Shown: in pieces, positions 36,701 through 45,062 of the stretch
Layout: every line of letters starts with the position of its first letter
Numbering within the stretch: position 1 is the first letter of the stretch
Assembly: GCA_910586765.1 (NCBI GenBank)
Contig: CAJUJJ010000002.1
Span: 124,001-188,000, forward strand
From: an uncultured Clostridia bacterium
Lineage (GTDB): Bacteria > Bacillota > Clostridia > Lachnospirales > Anaerotignaceae
Length of the DNA: 64,000 nucleotides
Reading direction: 5' to 3'
Notes under the pieces: model-generated
What the model saw: the letters and a program-made list of their open reading frames with translations, nothing else
Databases searched by the model: none
What the model was told of the DNA's origin: nothing
Program-made: the position numbers and the translations under genes

Positions 36701-36837
36701 ATTTTTCACTCCCTTTTTAAAATTTATGAATATTTTTCTTTTCAAAGAACCGTTTTTGTATCATAATATACTTATAGCAATATTATGATAAAATAATTGA
36801 CAACAAAAAACATATTACAAAAAAGGAGTGAAAATCA

Positions 36838-37791
36838 ATGAAACAAAATAAAAAAAGAGCCTCATTATTTTGTGCTGTAATGGCAGTATTTGCTTGTACA
36901 TTCAGTGCAATGCAGCACATACTATTTTACATCGCAAACAAAAAACAAAATACACAGCAACCTCCTCAAAAAATATATCAGGGTAAAGAAGGTGCTATCG
37001 CTTATAGTGTGTATGGTACAGGTCGCCCCCTTTTGTTGCTGCACAATACAGAAATTGGTGCAAGTGGTGCAGAATGGCAAAATAATATAGAAAGTCTTAG
37101 TCGTATGTACCAAGTGTTTGTACCAGATTTGCCCGGTTTTGGAAATTCTCAAAAATCCAAAATTACCTATACTGCTTATCAATATGCTTTGTTTATCAAT
37201 CATTTTATAGAAAATGTAATACAACGTTCTGCTTTTGTTGTAGCATCTTCTGCTTCAGCTGATTTTGCAGTAATGGCATATGCCTTAAATCATGACAATA
37301 TTAGAAAGTTGGTATTGATTTCTCCTACAGCGTTTCAAAATACCATACCAACAGAAAAAGAAAACCGAAAGAGAATATTATATCAATTACCTTTCATAGG
37401 AACACAAATTTTTATATTGTCTGCTTCAAAAAAAGCAATTAAAAAGAATTTAACAGAAAACTTATTTTTCAGTAAAGAAATGGTAACAAAACAGTTAGTA
37501 GAAAGTTATTATGTTATGGCACACAGAGGAAATGAAATTGCTCGTTTTTCATTCGCTTCTGTACAGTCACAATTTTTATATGCAGATGTACAAAAAACAT
37601 TAAAAGAAATGAAAATACCTCTCTGTGTAGTGTGGGGAAAGCAAAACAAATATAATACCTCAGAACAAATGGAAACTATACAAAATATTAGACCACATGA
37701 CACTTATTTTTTATTTGAAAATACACGAATGTTACCCCACTTTGAAAATAGTGAGGTATTTAATGAAAGTATACACAGTTTTTTACAATGA
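36838..37791 (+). CDS. membrane-anchored alpha/beta hydrolase
   Basis: 317 residues: an N-terminal hydrophobic anchor (about residues 9-30, possibly an uncleaved signal), then an alpha/beta hydrolase fold with GRPLLLLHN, VPDLPGFGNS and the nucleophile elbow in VVASSASADFAV (A-S-S-A-S, instead of the common G-x-S-x-G), a later acidic residue and a C-terminal His (MLPHFENSEVF). Substrate unknown. Ribosome site AAAGGAGTG. Followed 21 nt later by a thioesterase-like gene, probably an operon. Confidence 0.85.
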   Translation: MKQNKKRASLFCAVMAVFACTFSAMQHILFYIANKKQNTQQPPQKIYQGKEGAIAYSVYGTGRPLLLLHNTEIGASGAEWQNNIESLSRMYQVFVPDLPGFGNSQKSKITYTAYQYALFINHFIENVIQRSAFVVASSASADFAVMAYALNHDNIRKLVLISPTAFQNTIPTEKENRKRILYQLPFIGTQIFILSASKKAIKKNLTENLFFSKEMVTKQLVESYYVMAHRGNEIARFSFASVQSQFLYADVQKTLKEMKIPLCVVWGKQNKYNTSEQMETIQNIRPHDTYFLFENTRMLPHFENSEVFNESIHSFLQ

Positions 37792-37812
37792 TAAAAAGAA
37801 AGGAAAAATACT

Positions 37813-38298
37813 ATGGAAGCACTATGGAAAAAAGAAACACAAAAAGATATGGAATATTGGTTTCAAAAAGTTTTAGAGCCTGAGGCTTATGTACTCAAAA
37901 GAGGTATTGTAGCAAGTATGAACCCTAAATTTGTACAATGCAGTTATGAACAAAAAACACTTACGATAGAATTTGTAGTACAACAATGGCAGTTAAATCC
38001 AGAAGGTATACTGCACGGAGGTATGCTTGTCACAGCATTTGATACCGTATTTGGATTACTTTGCCATTACTACAGCAAGCAAAACATGATTAACACAATA
38101 GAAATTAGTACTACATTTTTAAAACCTGTACCAGAAAATAGTAAATATTGTATTACAGTAAAGGCAAATCATGTGGGAAGAACCATTACTTCTATGACAG
38201 CAGAAGCTCGTTCTTGTGAAACAAATGTACTTTTAGCAACTGCTTCTACTTCTTTTATGAGATTAGAACAAAAATTTGTAGATATATTGCCTAAATAA
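37813..38298 (+). CDS. PaaI-type hotdog-fold thioesterase
   Basis: 161-residue acyl-CoA thioesterase-like protein. The PaaI signature LNPEGILHGGMLVTAFDTVFG carries the catalytic Asn/His-Gly-Gly pattern, followed by TIEISTTFLKPVPENSK and NHVGRTITSMTAEA. Substrate cannot be told. Ribosome site GAAAGGAAA. Downstream of an alpha/beta hydrolase gene. Confidence 0.88.
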   Translation: MEALWKKETQKDMEYWFQKVLEPEAYVLKRGIVASMNPKFVQCSYEQKTLTIEFVVQQWQLNPEGILHGGMLVTAFDTVFGLLCHYYSKQNMINTIEISTTFLKPVPENSKYCITVKANHVGRTITSMTAEARSCETNVLLATASTSFMRLEQKFVDILPK

Positions 38299-38367
38299 AA
38301 TCATTTATAAAACATTAGTAATTCCTCTGTCTTATGGGGCAGAGGATATTTACTATATGCTTGTACA

Positions 38368-39192
38368 CTATTTTTTTACACGTATTTTAATTTCAAATCC
38401 ATCTTCTTTTGGTGTATTTTCATAAAAAACAGTCATACCAGATTTTTTTATAATATTGATAGATTGCCTAATAGAATTTGTAAAAAGCCTTATGTCTGTA
38501 ATATATCTTTTTTCTCTTTGAATATGTCTTTGCTGTTTTGGCTGGCACATCTGTTCCATTGTTTCTGCTACTAATTCTTCTGTTTGTTTTACTGTAAGCT
38601 CTTTTTGTACAATATGTTCTAACAGCTCTAATTGTATTGTTTCTTCTGGTATTTTTGATACTGCTCTGCCATAGTTTTCTGTAAGCTGATACTGCATTAT
38701 TTTATTTTTAACTTTATCACTTAATTTTAATAAACGTACTTTATTTGAAATAGAACATTGCCCTTTACATATTTTGTTTGATAATTCTTCTGATGTCATA
38801 TTATAATACTGCATAATATTTTGATAGCCTTCTGCCTGCTCTAAAAAATGTAAATCCTGTCTTTGTAAATTTTCAGTCATACTAATAAAAGCACTTTGAC
38901 TATCATTTGCATTTAATATTACAGCAGATATTGTATTATATCCAGCTAGTTCACAAGCCCTCAAACGCCTTTCTCCTGCTATCAATTCATAATAAGCACT
39001 TCCCACTTTTCTTACTATAATAGGCTGTAACAAGCCATATTGCCTGATAGAAGCTGACAATTCTTCCAAAGCATTAAAATTAAAATACTTCCTTGTTTGA
39101 TAAGGATTAGGTCTAATTTTATTAATAGGGAGTGTTTGTATTTTTGTATCTTTTCTGAAAAATGTCATGTCAGCAAATTTCAAAACTTCCAT
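38368..39192 (-). CDS. noc: Noc-like ParB paralogue (nucleoid occlusion protein)
   Basis: 274 residues with ParB architecture: ParB domain (INKIRPNPYQTRKYF, GERRLRACELAG, ENLQRQDLHFLEQAEG), HTH (NMTSEELSNKICKGQCSISNKVRLL) and a C-terminal segment ITDIRLFTNSIRQSINIIKKSG that matches Noc rather than Spo0J. The N-terminus EVLKFADMTFFRKD is short and could be the amphipathic membrane-targeting helix known for Noc. Noc prevents division over the nucleoid in B. subtilis. In B. subtilis noc lies beside rsmG; here an IS element and other genes come between. No Noc-box (TATTTCCCGGGAAATA) was seen in the window. Confidence 0.85.
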   Translation of the reverse strand: MEVLKFADMTFFRKDTKIQTLPINKIRPNPYQTRKYFNFNALEELSASIRQYGLLQPIIVRKVGSAYYELIAGERRLRACELAGYNTISAVILNANDSQSAFISMTENLQRQDLHFLEQAEGYQNIMQYYNMTSEELSNKICKGQCSISNKVRLLKLSDKVKNKIMQYQLTENYGRAVSKIPEETIQLELLEHIVQKELTVKQTEELVAETMEQMCQPKQQRHIQREKRYITDIRLFTNSIRQSINIIKKSGMTVFYENTPKEDGFEIKIRVKK

Positions 39193-39305
39193 AAAAGAAG
39201 CCCCCTTTTATTACAACAAATAAATTATATTTTCCAGATTATACCATAAAATGCAGTATCATCGCCATTTTTTTGAACGCAAAAAATTTGATTTGTTGAC
39301 AAAAA

Positions 39306-39345
39306 AATAGAATACATTGCATATTTCTATACAATGTATTCTATT
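39306..39345 (-). terminator. terminator after the small membrane protein gene
   Basis: Perfect 14-bp stem AATAGAATACATTG / CAATGTATTCTATT, 12-nt loop; on the minus strand it continues into T7. Confidence 0.85.
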
Positions 39346-39352
39346 TATTATA

Positions 39353-39583
39353 TTATTGATTTTCTGTAGTATTTTGTTCATAGTATGAAGAGGGCTTTTC
39401 TGGTATCAAAAAAGAACACATTGCACCAAATATAAAATAACTTGCTGCAAAAAGCAATGATACAATGCCCAATACAGAAGGCATAGCATACTCTATTTTG
39501 CTCCAATAAAAGGAAAATATAAAAAATAATACTAATGAAATAAAACTAATTTTTACAAAAATAAATGCTTTTTTATTCTTCAT
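39353..39583 (-). CDS. small two-helix membrane protein
   Basis: 76 residues with hydrophobic helices at about 8-26 and 35-58 and a polar Gln/Glu-rich tail. Start behind GAAAGGGGA. It is divergent from the LysR regulator with a 130-nt shared promoter region, so it may be that regulator's target; function unknown. Confidence 0.65.
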   Translation of the reverse strand: MKNKKAFIFVKISFISLVLFFIFSFYWSKIEYAMPSVLGIVSLLFAASYFIFGAMCSFLIPEKPSSYYEQNTTENQ

Positions 39584-39713
39584 AACAAATTCCCCTTTCT
39601 ATATTGATTTGATTTATTGGTATATTTATTATAAAATAATGATTATTTAAAGTAAAACTATAAGTTATAATATTTATTTTAAGTAATACTTCATAGTAAA
39701 GGGGAGAATAGAT

Positions 39714-40601
39714 ATGGATACAGCAAGATATAAAGCATTTTTAACATCAGCAGAAACAGGAAGTTTTTCCAAAGCCGCAGAAATTCTTTGTTATACTCCT
39801 TCTGGTGTCAGTCAACTTGTTACAGCACTTGAAAAAGAATTTGACATGTGTTTATTTCATCGCAGTAAAAAAGGAGTTACACTTACGGCTTGTGGACAAA
39901 AACTATTTCCTCTCATACAGCATTTGTTAAAACAAGAACAAAATATATATCAAACAGTATCAGAATTAAAGGGATTACAAACGGGCACTGTTACCATTGC
40001 TACTTATTTTAGCATTGCTATGTATTGGTTACCTAAAGTAATACAAAAATTTCAGCAACATTATAATCAAATTTATGTTAAACTCATGGAAGGAACACAT
40101 AAAGAAATTGATAGTTGGTTAAAAAGCGGACAAGTAGATATGGCTTTTATGAGTTATATTTCTCCTATGAAATACGACTGGATTTCTCTTGCAGAAAATG
40201 CTATGGTAGCTGTTTTACCCAAAAATCATATTCTTGCTAAAAACAAAAGCTATCCTCTTAGCTATTGTCATAACGATAAATTTATTATGCCAGAGCAAGG
40301 CAGAGATGATGATGTTATGGCAATGTTTCAAAGAAATAATATAACACCTAATATTTATTTTTCTACTGTGGAAACATTTACTACAATGCCTATGATTGAA
40401 CAAGGTTTAGGCATCAGTATTATGAATGAATTGGTTACACAACGATGGGAATATGATGTTGTAAAACTTCCTTTAGACCCTCCTCAATATATTACATTAG
40501 GAATTGCAGCACTTGATTTTAAAACACTTTCTCCTGCTGCGTCACGCTTTTTAAAATATGCTGTAACAAATTTAACACAACAGCAAAAATCAAATATTTA
40601 A
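39714..40601 (+). CDS. LysR family transcriptional regulator
   Basis: 295 residues: N-terminal winged HTH (about 1-60; YKAFLTSAETGSFSKAAEILCYTPSGVSQ) and a LysR substrate-binding domain (about 90-290). Typical LysR regulators act on a divergent neighbour, here the small membrane protein gene at 39353; effector unknown. Ribosome site AAAGGGGAG. Confidence 0.93.
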   Translation: MDTARYKAFLTSAETGSFSKAAEILCYTPSGVSQLVTALEKEFDMCLFHRSKKGVTLTACGQKLFPLIQHLLKQEQNIYQTVSELKGLQTGTVTIATYFSIAMYWLPKVIQKFQQHYNQIYVKLMEGTHKEIDSWLKSGQVDMAFMSYISPMKYDWISLAENAMVAVLPKNHILAKNKSYPLSYCHNDKFIMPEQGRDDDVMAMFQRNNITPNIYFSTVETFTTMPMIEQGLGISIMNELVTQRWEYDVVKLPLDPPQYITLGIAALDFKTLSPAASRFLKYAVTNLTQQQKSNI

Positions 40602-40632
40602 ACTTTATATAGATAAAGCCGTTAAAATATAG

Positions 40633-40638
40633 TATAAT
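40633..40638 (+). promoter_or_regulatory. -10 box cut off from the coiled-coil gene by the IS
   Basis: TATAAT 14 nt before the left end of the insertion sequence. If the IS and one copy of the target duplication are removed, it lies about 40 nt ahead of the gene at 41942. The -35 region is weak. Confidence 0.4.
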
Positions 40639-40652
40639 AAAGCTATAAAAAA

Positions 40653-41914
40653 GGTTTTGTTAACTTAACATGAAAATAAAAATACAGAAAAGACTTTTAA
40701 AAATACAGTCAAAAAAAAAGCATACAAATAAAAGCGAATATCTGAAAAAATTTTTTAAAACAAAAACCAATAATTCGCTTGTTCCTGAGAATATGGAACA
40801 CCTGCAACACAAGCAGGTGCTTGATATGATAAAGAAGAATGACTGTGGATAAAATTATAATAAAACAAAAAATTTGAAATCATATCCACAGCAGAATCAA
40901 AACTATGAAATCCTTTTTTCGTTTTGTACCAAGCCTTAAAAGTTTTGTTGAAAGATTCTAATACGTTGTTACTACAATCATCAGCAAAACACGAATATCT
41001 ATGATGTTTCGATTTAGGATAAGCAAGTAAAATAGGCATGTTATAAGCGTCCAAACCGTCTGTAATGATTGTCAAAGGGGAGGCATCTGTAATATTATGT
41101 GACTTTTCAAAGAGTACAAGAGCAGTATTACTATCTCTTACACTAGATAAGTAAAAAGCAATCACAACCCTTGTTTCAGAATCGAATAGTATCCATAAAG
41201 AATACTTTTGCCCTTTTACCTTAATATAAGTTTCATCAACGTGCCATTCATCAGATTGGAGATTTGCTTTTTGCAGAAGAAAATGAGAAACCGTCTTAAA
41301 AAAAGGAGCAAAATGACGAATCCAACGATAAATGGAAACGTGAGAGACACGAATAAGCATCTGCTTTTTCAATAGTCTTTGTATTTGTCTGAGAGAAGAG
41401 GAAGCTTCAAAATAAAGAGTAAGAGCATATAAAATAACATTTGGTGCAAAACGAAATCTTTTAAAAGAAGTTCCAACAAAAGCAGGGAACATCTTTTTAT
41501 AAAAGTTCGGATGGATAGTAGGAACTTTGATAGAATGTCCAGATTTTTTAGAATTACATTTAAAATGAATATAGAAGTCATACTTATGCCAAATAAATGT
41601 ATTTCTACCACAAATAGGACAGTTCGGATAATCTTTTTTAGAAACTTTAGTTTTAATTTTAGTTTTAATAGGTTCTAAAGTAAACTGGTGATAACAATTA
41701 CAACAACAATATTTTTGATGTCCATATTTGTCTTTTCCATAACGCCAAATAGATTGAGAAAAACAATGAGGACAAGAAATAATAAAGTCTTTAAAAGTAA
41801 TTTTTATAATTATGCATAGAAACAGCTCCTTTCTGGGAGAAAATATGTTTTTCTTAATTTTATTGTACTTTCAATAAGGGGCTGTTGTCTATATCATTTT
41901 AACGTAACAGAACC
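40653..41914 (-). mobile_element. IS6/IS240-like insertion sequence, complete
   Basis: Ends are imperfect inverted repeats: GGTTTTGTTAACTTAACATGA on the left and GGTTCTGTTACGTTAAAATGA on the right (18 of the first 24 positions agree), like the GGTTCTGTT ends of IS6-family elements. An exact 8-bp direct repeat ATAAAAAA flanks it (40645-40652 and 41915-41922), the duplication size known for IS6. One transposase frame on the minus strand. The intact duplication points to a recent, simple insertion. Confidence 0.92.
40755..41813 (-). CDS. IS6-like DDE transposase with N-terminal zinc-binding region
   Basis: The frame encodes two Cys pairs near the N-terminus (CPHC, CCCNC, then CPIC), followed by a DDE catalytic core: DEWHVDETYIKVKGQKYSLW (first Asp), a second Asp in ITDGLDAY, and the ESFNKTFKAWYKTKKGF region with the Glu. 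No ATG starts the full frame: the ATG at 41817 behind AAAGGAG is in a different frame and stops after 8 codons, so translation needs an ATA/ATT start near 41813, a +1 shift, or the copy has lost one base. About 352 residues if read from 41813; first in-frame ATG is at 41492. Confidence 0.85.
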   Translation of the reverse strand: MIIKITFKDFIISCPHCFSQSIWRYGKDKYGHQKYCCCNCYHQFTLEPIKTKIKTKVSKKDYPNCPICGRNTFIWHKYDFYIHFKCNSKKSGHSIKVPTIHPNFYKKMFPAFVGTSFKRFRFAPNVILYALTLYFEASSSLRQIQRLLKKQMLIRVSHVSIYRWIRHFAPFFKTVSHFLLQKANLQSDEWHVDETYIKVKGQKYSLWILFDSETRVVIAFYLSSVRDSNTALVLFEKSHNITDASPLTIITDGLDAYNMPILLAYPKSKHHRYSCFADDCSNNVLESFNKTFKAWYKTKKGFHSFDSAVDMISNFLFYYNFIHSHSSLSYQAPACVAGVPYSQEQANYWFLF

Positions 41915-41941
41915 ATAAAAAATACTAGGAGGTGATATTTT

Positions 41942-42307
41942 ATGAATGACGAAACAAAACAAATTATTGATGTTGTAATGGACGTAGCAAAAATGTTAAG
42001 TGAAAAAATAGATAAAGTGGAACAACGTCTTGATAAAGTGGAACAACGTCTTGACAAAGTGGAGCAGCGTCTTGACAAAGTGGAGCAGCGTCTTGATAAA
42101 ATAGAACAACGTCTTGACAAATTAGAGCAAAGAGTAGACAAACTAGAACAACGTTTTGACAAATTAGAGCAAAGAGTAGACACTATAGAAGCAAAAATTG
42201 ATGTTATGGCTGATGATATTACATCTATTAAATTAAAAAACGACGTTATTGAAACAACTTTAATTTCACATACTTATGATATAAGCCGTTTAAAAAAGGC
42301 ACAATAA
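41942..42307 (+). CDS. heptad-repeat coiled-coil protein
   Basis: 121 residues, mostly one long coiled coil built of nine near-identical 7-residue units (DKVEQRL and variants, residues 24-86), flanked by a 23-residue N-terminal helix and a C-terminal segment (TSIKLKNDVIETTL...). No membrane or signal segment. Resembles small coiled-coil proteins of Firmicutes without known function. Ribosome site AGGAGGTGA. The IS insertion ends 27 nt upstream. Confidence 0.8.
   Translation: MNDETKQIIDVVMDVAKMLSEKIDKVEQRLDKVEQRLDKVEQRLDKVEQRLDKIEQRLDKLEQRVDKLEQRFDKLEQRVDTIEAKIDVMADDITSIKLKNDVIETTLISHTYDISRLKKAQ
42011..42199 (+). repeat. nine tandem 21-bp units inside the coiled-coil gene
   Basis: Each unit encodes D-K-(V/I/L)-E-Q-R-(L/V/F); the first four units (GATAAAGTGGAACAACGTCT-type) are nearly identical at DNA level and the later ones diverge, suggesting expansion from the 5' side. 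Length change in multiples of 21 bp would keep the frame. Confidence 0.85.
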
Positions 42308-42310
42308 TAA

Positions 42311-42340
42311 AAACTCCTTCTTATTCAGAAGGGGTTTTTA
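42311..42340 (+). terminator. terminator after the coiled-coil gene
   Basis: AAACTCCTTCT / AGAAGGGGTTT stem with a 6-nt loop and following T5; convergent with rsmG. Confidence 0.75.
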
Positions 42341-42355
42341 TTTTGCATATCATAT

Positions 42356-43069
42356 TTATTGTATAGGATTTTTTACTGGTTTTCCCGCTTTTCTAGGATA
42401 TTTTTGTGGTGTTTGTGCTACTTTTTTAATCAAAACAATTTTATGTTCTAAGTCAGTGTGAGGTATTTCAATTTGTTTTATTTCAATCAGTTCTCCTCCC
42501 AACAATTCTATTGCTTTTTGAGATTGTTCTACTTCTTTTTGTGCATCTCTGCCTTTGAGTGCAACAAATATACCCCCTATTTTTACAAAAGGTAAACAAT
42601 ATTCCAACAATACATTCATATTTGCTACAGCACGAGAAACACAATAATCATACTGTTGTCTATAATGATTTTCTTTTGCAGCACATTCTGCCCTTTCATG
42701 AATACAATTTACATTTTGTAGAGAAAGTTTAGTAACTACTTCATTTAAAAATACCACTCTTTTTTGAAGGGAATCTAAAAGTGTTAAAGAAATAGAAGGA
42801 CATACAATTTTAATAGGAATACCCGGAAATCCTGCCCCTGTACCTACATCTATTACAGATGTTGCTTCTGTCATAGCAATATGAGGTACAACGCTCACAC
42901 AATCTACAAAATGTTTTAATATGATTTCTCTTTCCTCTGTAATCGCTGTCAAATTTATATTTTTATTCCACTCTAATAACAATTTTTGATAGAGCATAAA
43001 CTGCTGTATTTGTGTACTATTTAATACAATGCCCATTTCTTTACAGCTTTGATACAATAAATTTTCCAA
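42356..43069 (-). CDS. rsmG: 16S rRNA (guanine527-N7)-methyltransferase
   Basis: SAM-dependent methyltransferase (GidB) acting on G527 of 16S rRNA. The 237-residue protein has the SAM motif VIDVGTGAGFPGIPIKIV, the NKNINLTAI segment and DYCVSRAVANM. Usually adjacent to mnmG; here the beta-helix gene (43102-45000) lies between. The C-terminus TPQKYPRKAGKPVKNPIQ is the usual RsmG ending. Confidence 0.96.
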   Translation of the reverse strand: MENLLYQSCKEMGIVLNSTQIQQFMLYQKLLLEWNKNINLTAITEEREIILKHFVDCVSVVPHIAMTEATSVIDVGTGAGFPGIPIKIVCPSISLTLLDSLQKRVVFLNEVVTKLSLQNVNCIHERAECAAKENHYRQQYDYCVSRAVANMNVLLEYCLPFVKIGGIFVALKGRDAQKEVEQSQKAIELLGGELIEIKQIEIPHTDLEHKIVLIKKVAQTPQKYPRKAGKPVKNPIQ

Positions 43070-43101
43070 ATAGTTTCCTCCTTATGTGAAATTACAGCAT
43101 A

Positions 43102-45000
43102 TTAGTTATTGCTATTTATTTTAGTATTTTTAGTAATTGCAGCATTGCCAGAAACATCAAATGTACCTAAAACAAATATGCCACCACCAACACCATTATC
43201 TGTTGTATTTTGACTAATTTCTCCTGCGGTCATACGAAATACACCTGTTTCATTGACATATATGCCGCCACTTCCTCCCATACCATAAAAGGTATCATTT
43301 GCTATATTATTTGTAACAGCACCATTTTCCATACGAAATGTTGCTTCATTTACAAATACACCACCACCATAGTGTTGTGCTACATTTTCATCTATCATAC
43401 CATTTCTCATAATAAATGTACTACCACACGCTGCATACATACCAGCACCATCATTTGCTGTATTTTTGCTAATAGTGCCATTATCCATAATAAATATACT
43501 ACAGTTATTGATATAAATACCGCCTGCATTGCCATTAATTGATTTATTTTCACTTATTTTACCCTGACTCATAGAAAAAGAAGCATTTTCTAAATACATA
43601 CCAGCACCAGCAAATTCTGTACTATTTGCTGTGTTTCCGACAACAGCAGTTTCTCCTTCCATATTAAATGAAGTATGCTCCATATATATGCCGCCACCTC
43701 TATTTGCTATATTATTGCTAATTTCTCCACATTCTGTAAAAAATGAAGTACCTTTTGTATAAATACCACCGCCATCATTTTCACTTGCATTATTACTAAC
43801 TTTTCCATTTTTGATATAGACTATAATCTCTTTCCATTCTATACCACAACTATTAACGTGTTCATAAGAAATATCATCGTCTTTTGTATAAATACCACCA
43901 CCATTATTTTGTGCAGTATTGTTACAGATTTCTCCGTATTCCATATTAAAGTAAGAAGCGTATTTTCTTTCTTCTCCATAAGCAATGGCACTATTGTCTG
44001 TACTACATCTGACACTTATATATACTCCTCCACCATTACCATCACTTTCTATTTGTTCACTACCATATACTGCTTTATTTTCAGTGATACTGCTGTTTTG
44101 TTTCATAGTAAATAATGCTGTACTACTACCTTTACTATAATAACCATCTATATATACACCACCGCCTTTTTGAGCTTGGTTATTTCGTATACTAGCATTT
44201 GTCATAGTAAATGTAATATCTCTGCTTTTTTCTGTAAGTAAATCATTTTCACTTGTGATATATACACCACCACCACATTGGGCAGTATTTTTATTGATGT
44301 CATTTTCACCGCCTATAATACCACCTGTCATTTCAACATTACTATCAGTATATACACCACCGCCTTTATATACTGCTGCATTTTCTGAAATACTGCCGCC
44401 ACTCATATAAAATGCACTATCATTCATATACACACCGCCACCACATTGGGCAGATTGGTTTTGTTTTATTTCTCCTCCACTCATATAAAATTTACCATGA
44501 TATACAGACACACCTCCACCATATTCTGCTGTATTTTGGCTTATAGTGCCTCCTGTCATAATAAATGTACTATTTTCTACAAACACACCACTTTTTTTAC
44601 CACCAGTAATTCTACCGCTTTTTTGACAATCACATAATGTCAATACTGCACCATCTGTTACACAAATAGCAGCACTTTGTTCATTATTTGTAATAGTATT
44701 ACCATTTAAACAAAGTGTCACTTCTGTGTTATTTCCTGTAATTGTTATAGTACCTGCATATTCTTTATTCAAATAATACTTTCCGCTGCTTTTGATTTCA
44801 TTTGTATTATTTTCTAATACTGCCCAATCTGTATGATTGTGTATTTCATTATTAGGCTGATTGTTTTGTTGCTGTGTTTGTATATGATGATGTTGTTGTA
44901 TCATTTGTTGTTGTGCAAAAGCCGTTGTTGTAAACAATAGTGTAAATATACATACTACAATACTATATGACAATAAAATCTGTTTTATTTTTTTATTCAT
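43102..45000 (-). CDS. secreted parallel beta-helix repeat protein
   Basis: 632 residues: signal peptide (about 1-29, ending TTAFAQ), then about twenty repeats of the kind 'F-x-M-x-x-G-x-I-x-x-N-x-A-x-x-x-G-G-G-V/I-Y', typical of right-handed parallel beta-helices of the polymorphic-outer-membrane-protein style. The mid-region begins with a strand pattern (VTLCLNGNTITN). No LPXTG, S-layer or choline-binding anchor is visible; it simply ends after a last repeat, so it is probably secreted. Role (adhesion, carbohydrate binding?) cannot be told. Placed between mnmG and rsmG, 62 nt downstream of mnmG. Confidence 0.85.
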   Translation of the reverse strand: MNKKIKQILLSYSIVVCIFTLLFTTTAFAQQQMIQQHHHIQTQQQNNQPNNEIHNHTDWAVLENNTNEIKSSGKYYLNKEYAGTITITGNNTEVTLCLNGNTITNNEQSAAICVTDGAVLTLCDCQKSGRITGGKKSGVFVENSTFIMTGGTISQNTAEYGGGVSVYHGKFYMSGGEIKQNQSAQCGGGVYMNDSAFYMSGGSISENAAVYKGGGVYTDSNVEMTGGIIGGENDINKNTAQCGGGVYITSENDLLTEKSRDITFTMTNASIRNNQAQKGGGVYIDGYYSKGSSTALFTMKQNSSITENKAVYGSEQIESDGNGGGVYISVRCSTDNSAIAYGEERKYASYFNMEYGEICNNTAQNNGGGIYTKDDDISYEHVNSCGIEWKEIIVYIKNGKVSNNASENDGGGIYTKGTSFFTECGEISNNIANRGGGIYMEHTSFNMEGETAVVGNTANSTEFAGAGMYLENASFSMSQGKISENKSINGNAGGIYINNCSIFIMDNGTISKNTANDGAGMYAACGSTFIMRNGMIDENVAQHYGGGVFVNEATFRMENGAVTNNIANDTFYGMGGSGGIYVNETGVFRMTAGEISQNTTDNGVGGGIFVLGTFDVSGNAAITKNTKINSNN

Positions 45001-45062
45001 ATTGATATTGCCCCCTTATCAAAAATCAAATAATAAATACAGAAACAGCATCATTTTTTATA

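Noticed and set aside
38320..38345. CCTCTG/CAGAGG hairpin after the thioesterase gene as a terminator
   Set aside because: Stem of only 6 bp and no T run; too weak to list.
40670..40852. 60-residue plus-strand frame at the left end of the IS
   Set aside because: It overlaps the transposase 3' end in antisense, has no ribosome site and Lys/Asn-rich random composition.
42011..42199. Nine 21-bp direct repeats as a CRISPR-like array
   Set aside because: Units are contiguous without spacers and encode heptads of a coiled coil in frame.
43210..44637. Cys/Thr/Ile-rich plus-strand frames opposite the beta-helix gene
   Set aside because: They are antisense shadows of a repeat-rich gene; no starts, ribosome sites or family motifs.
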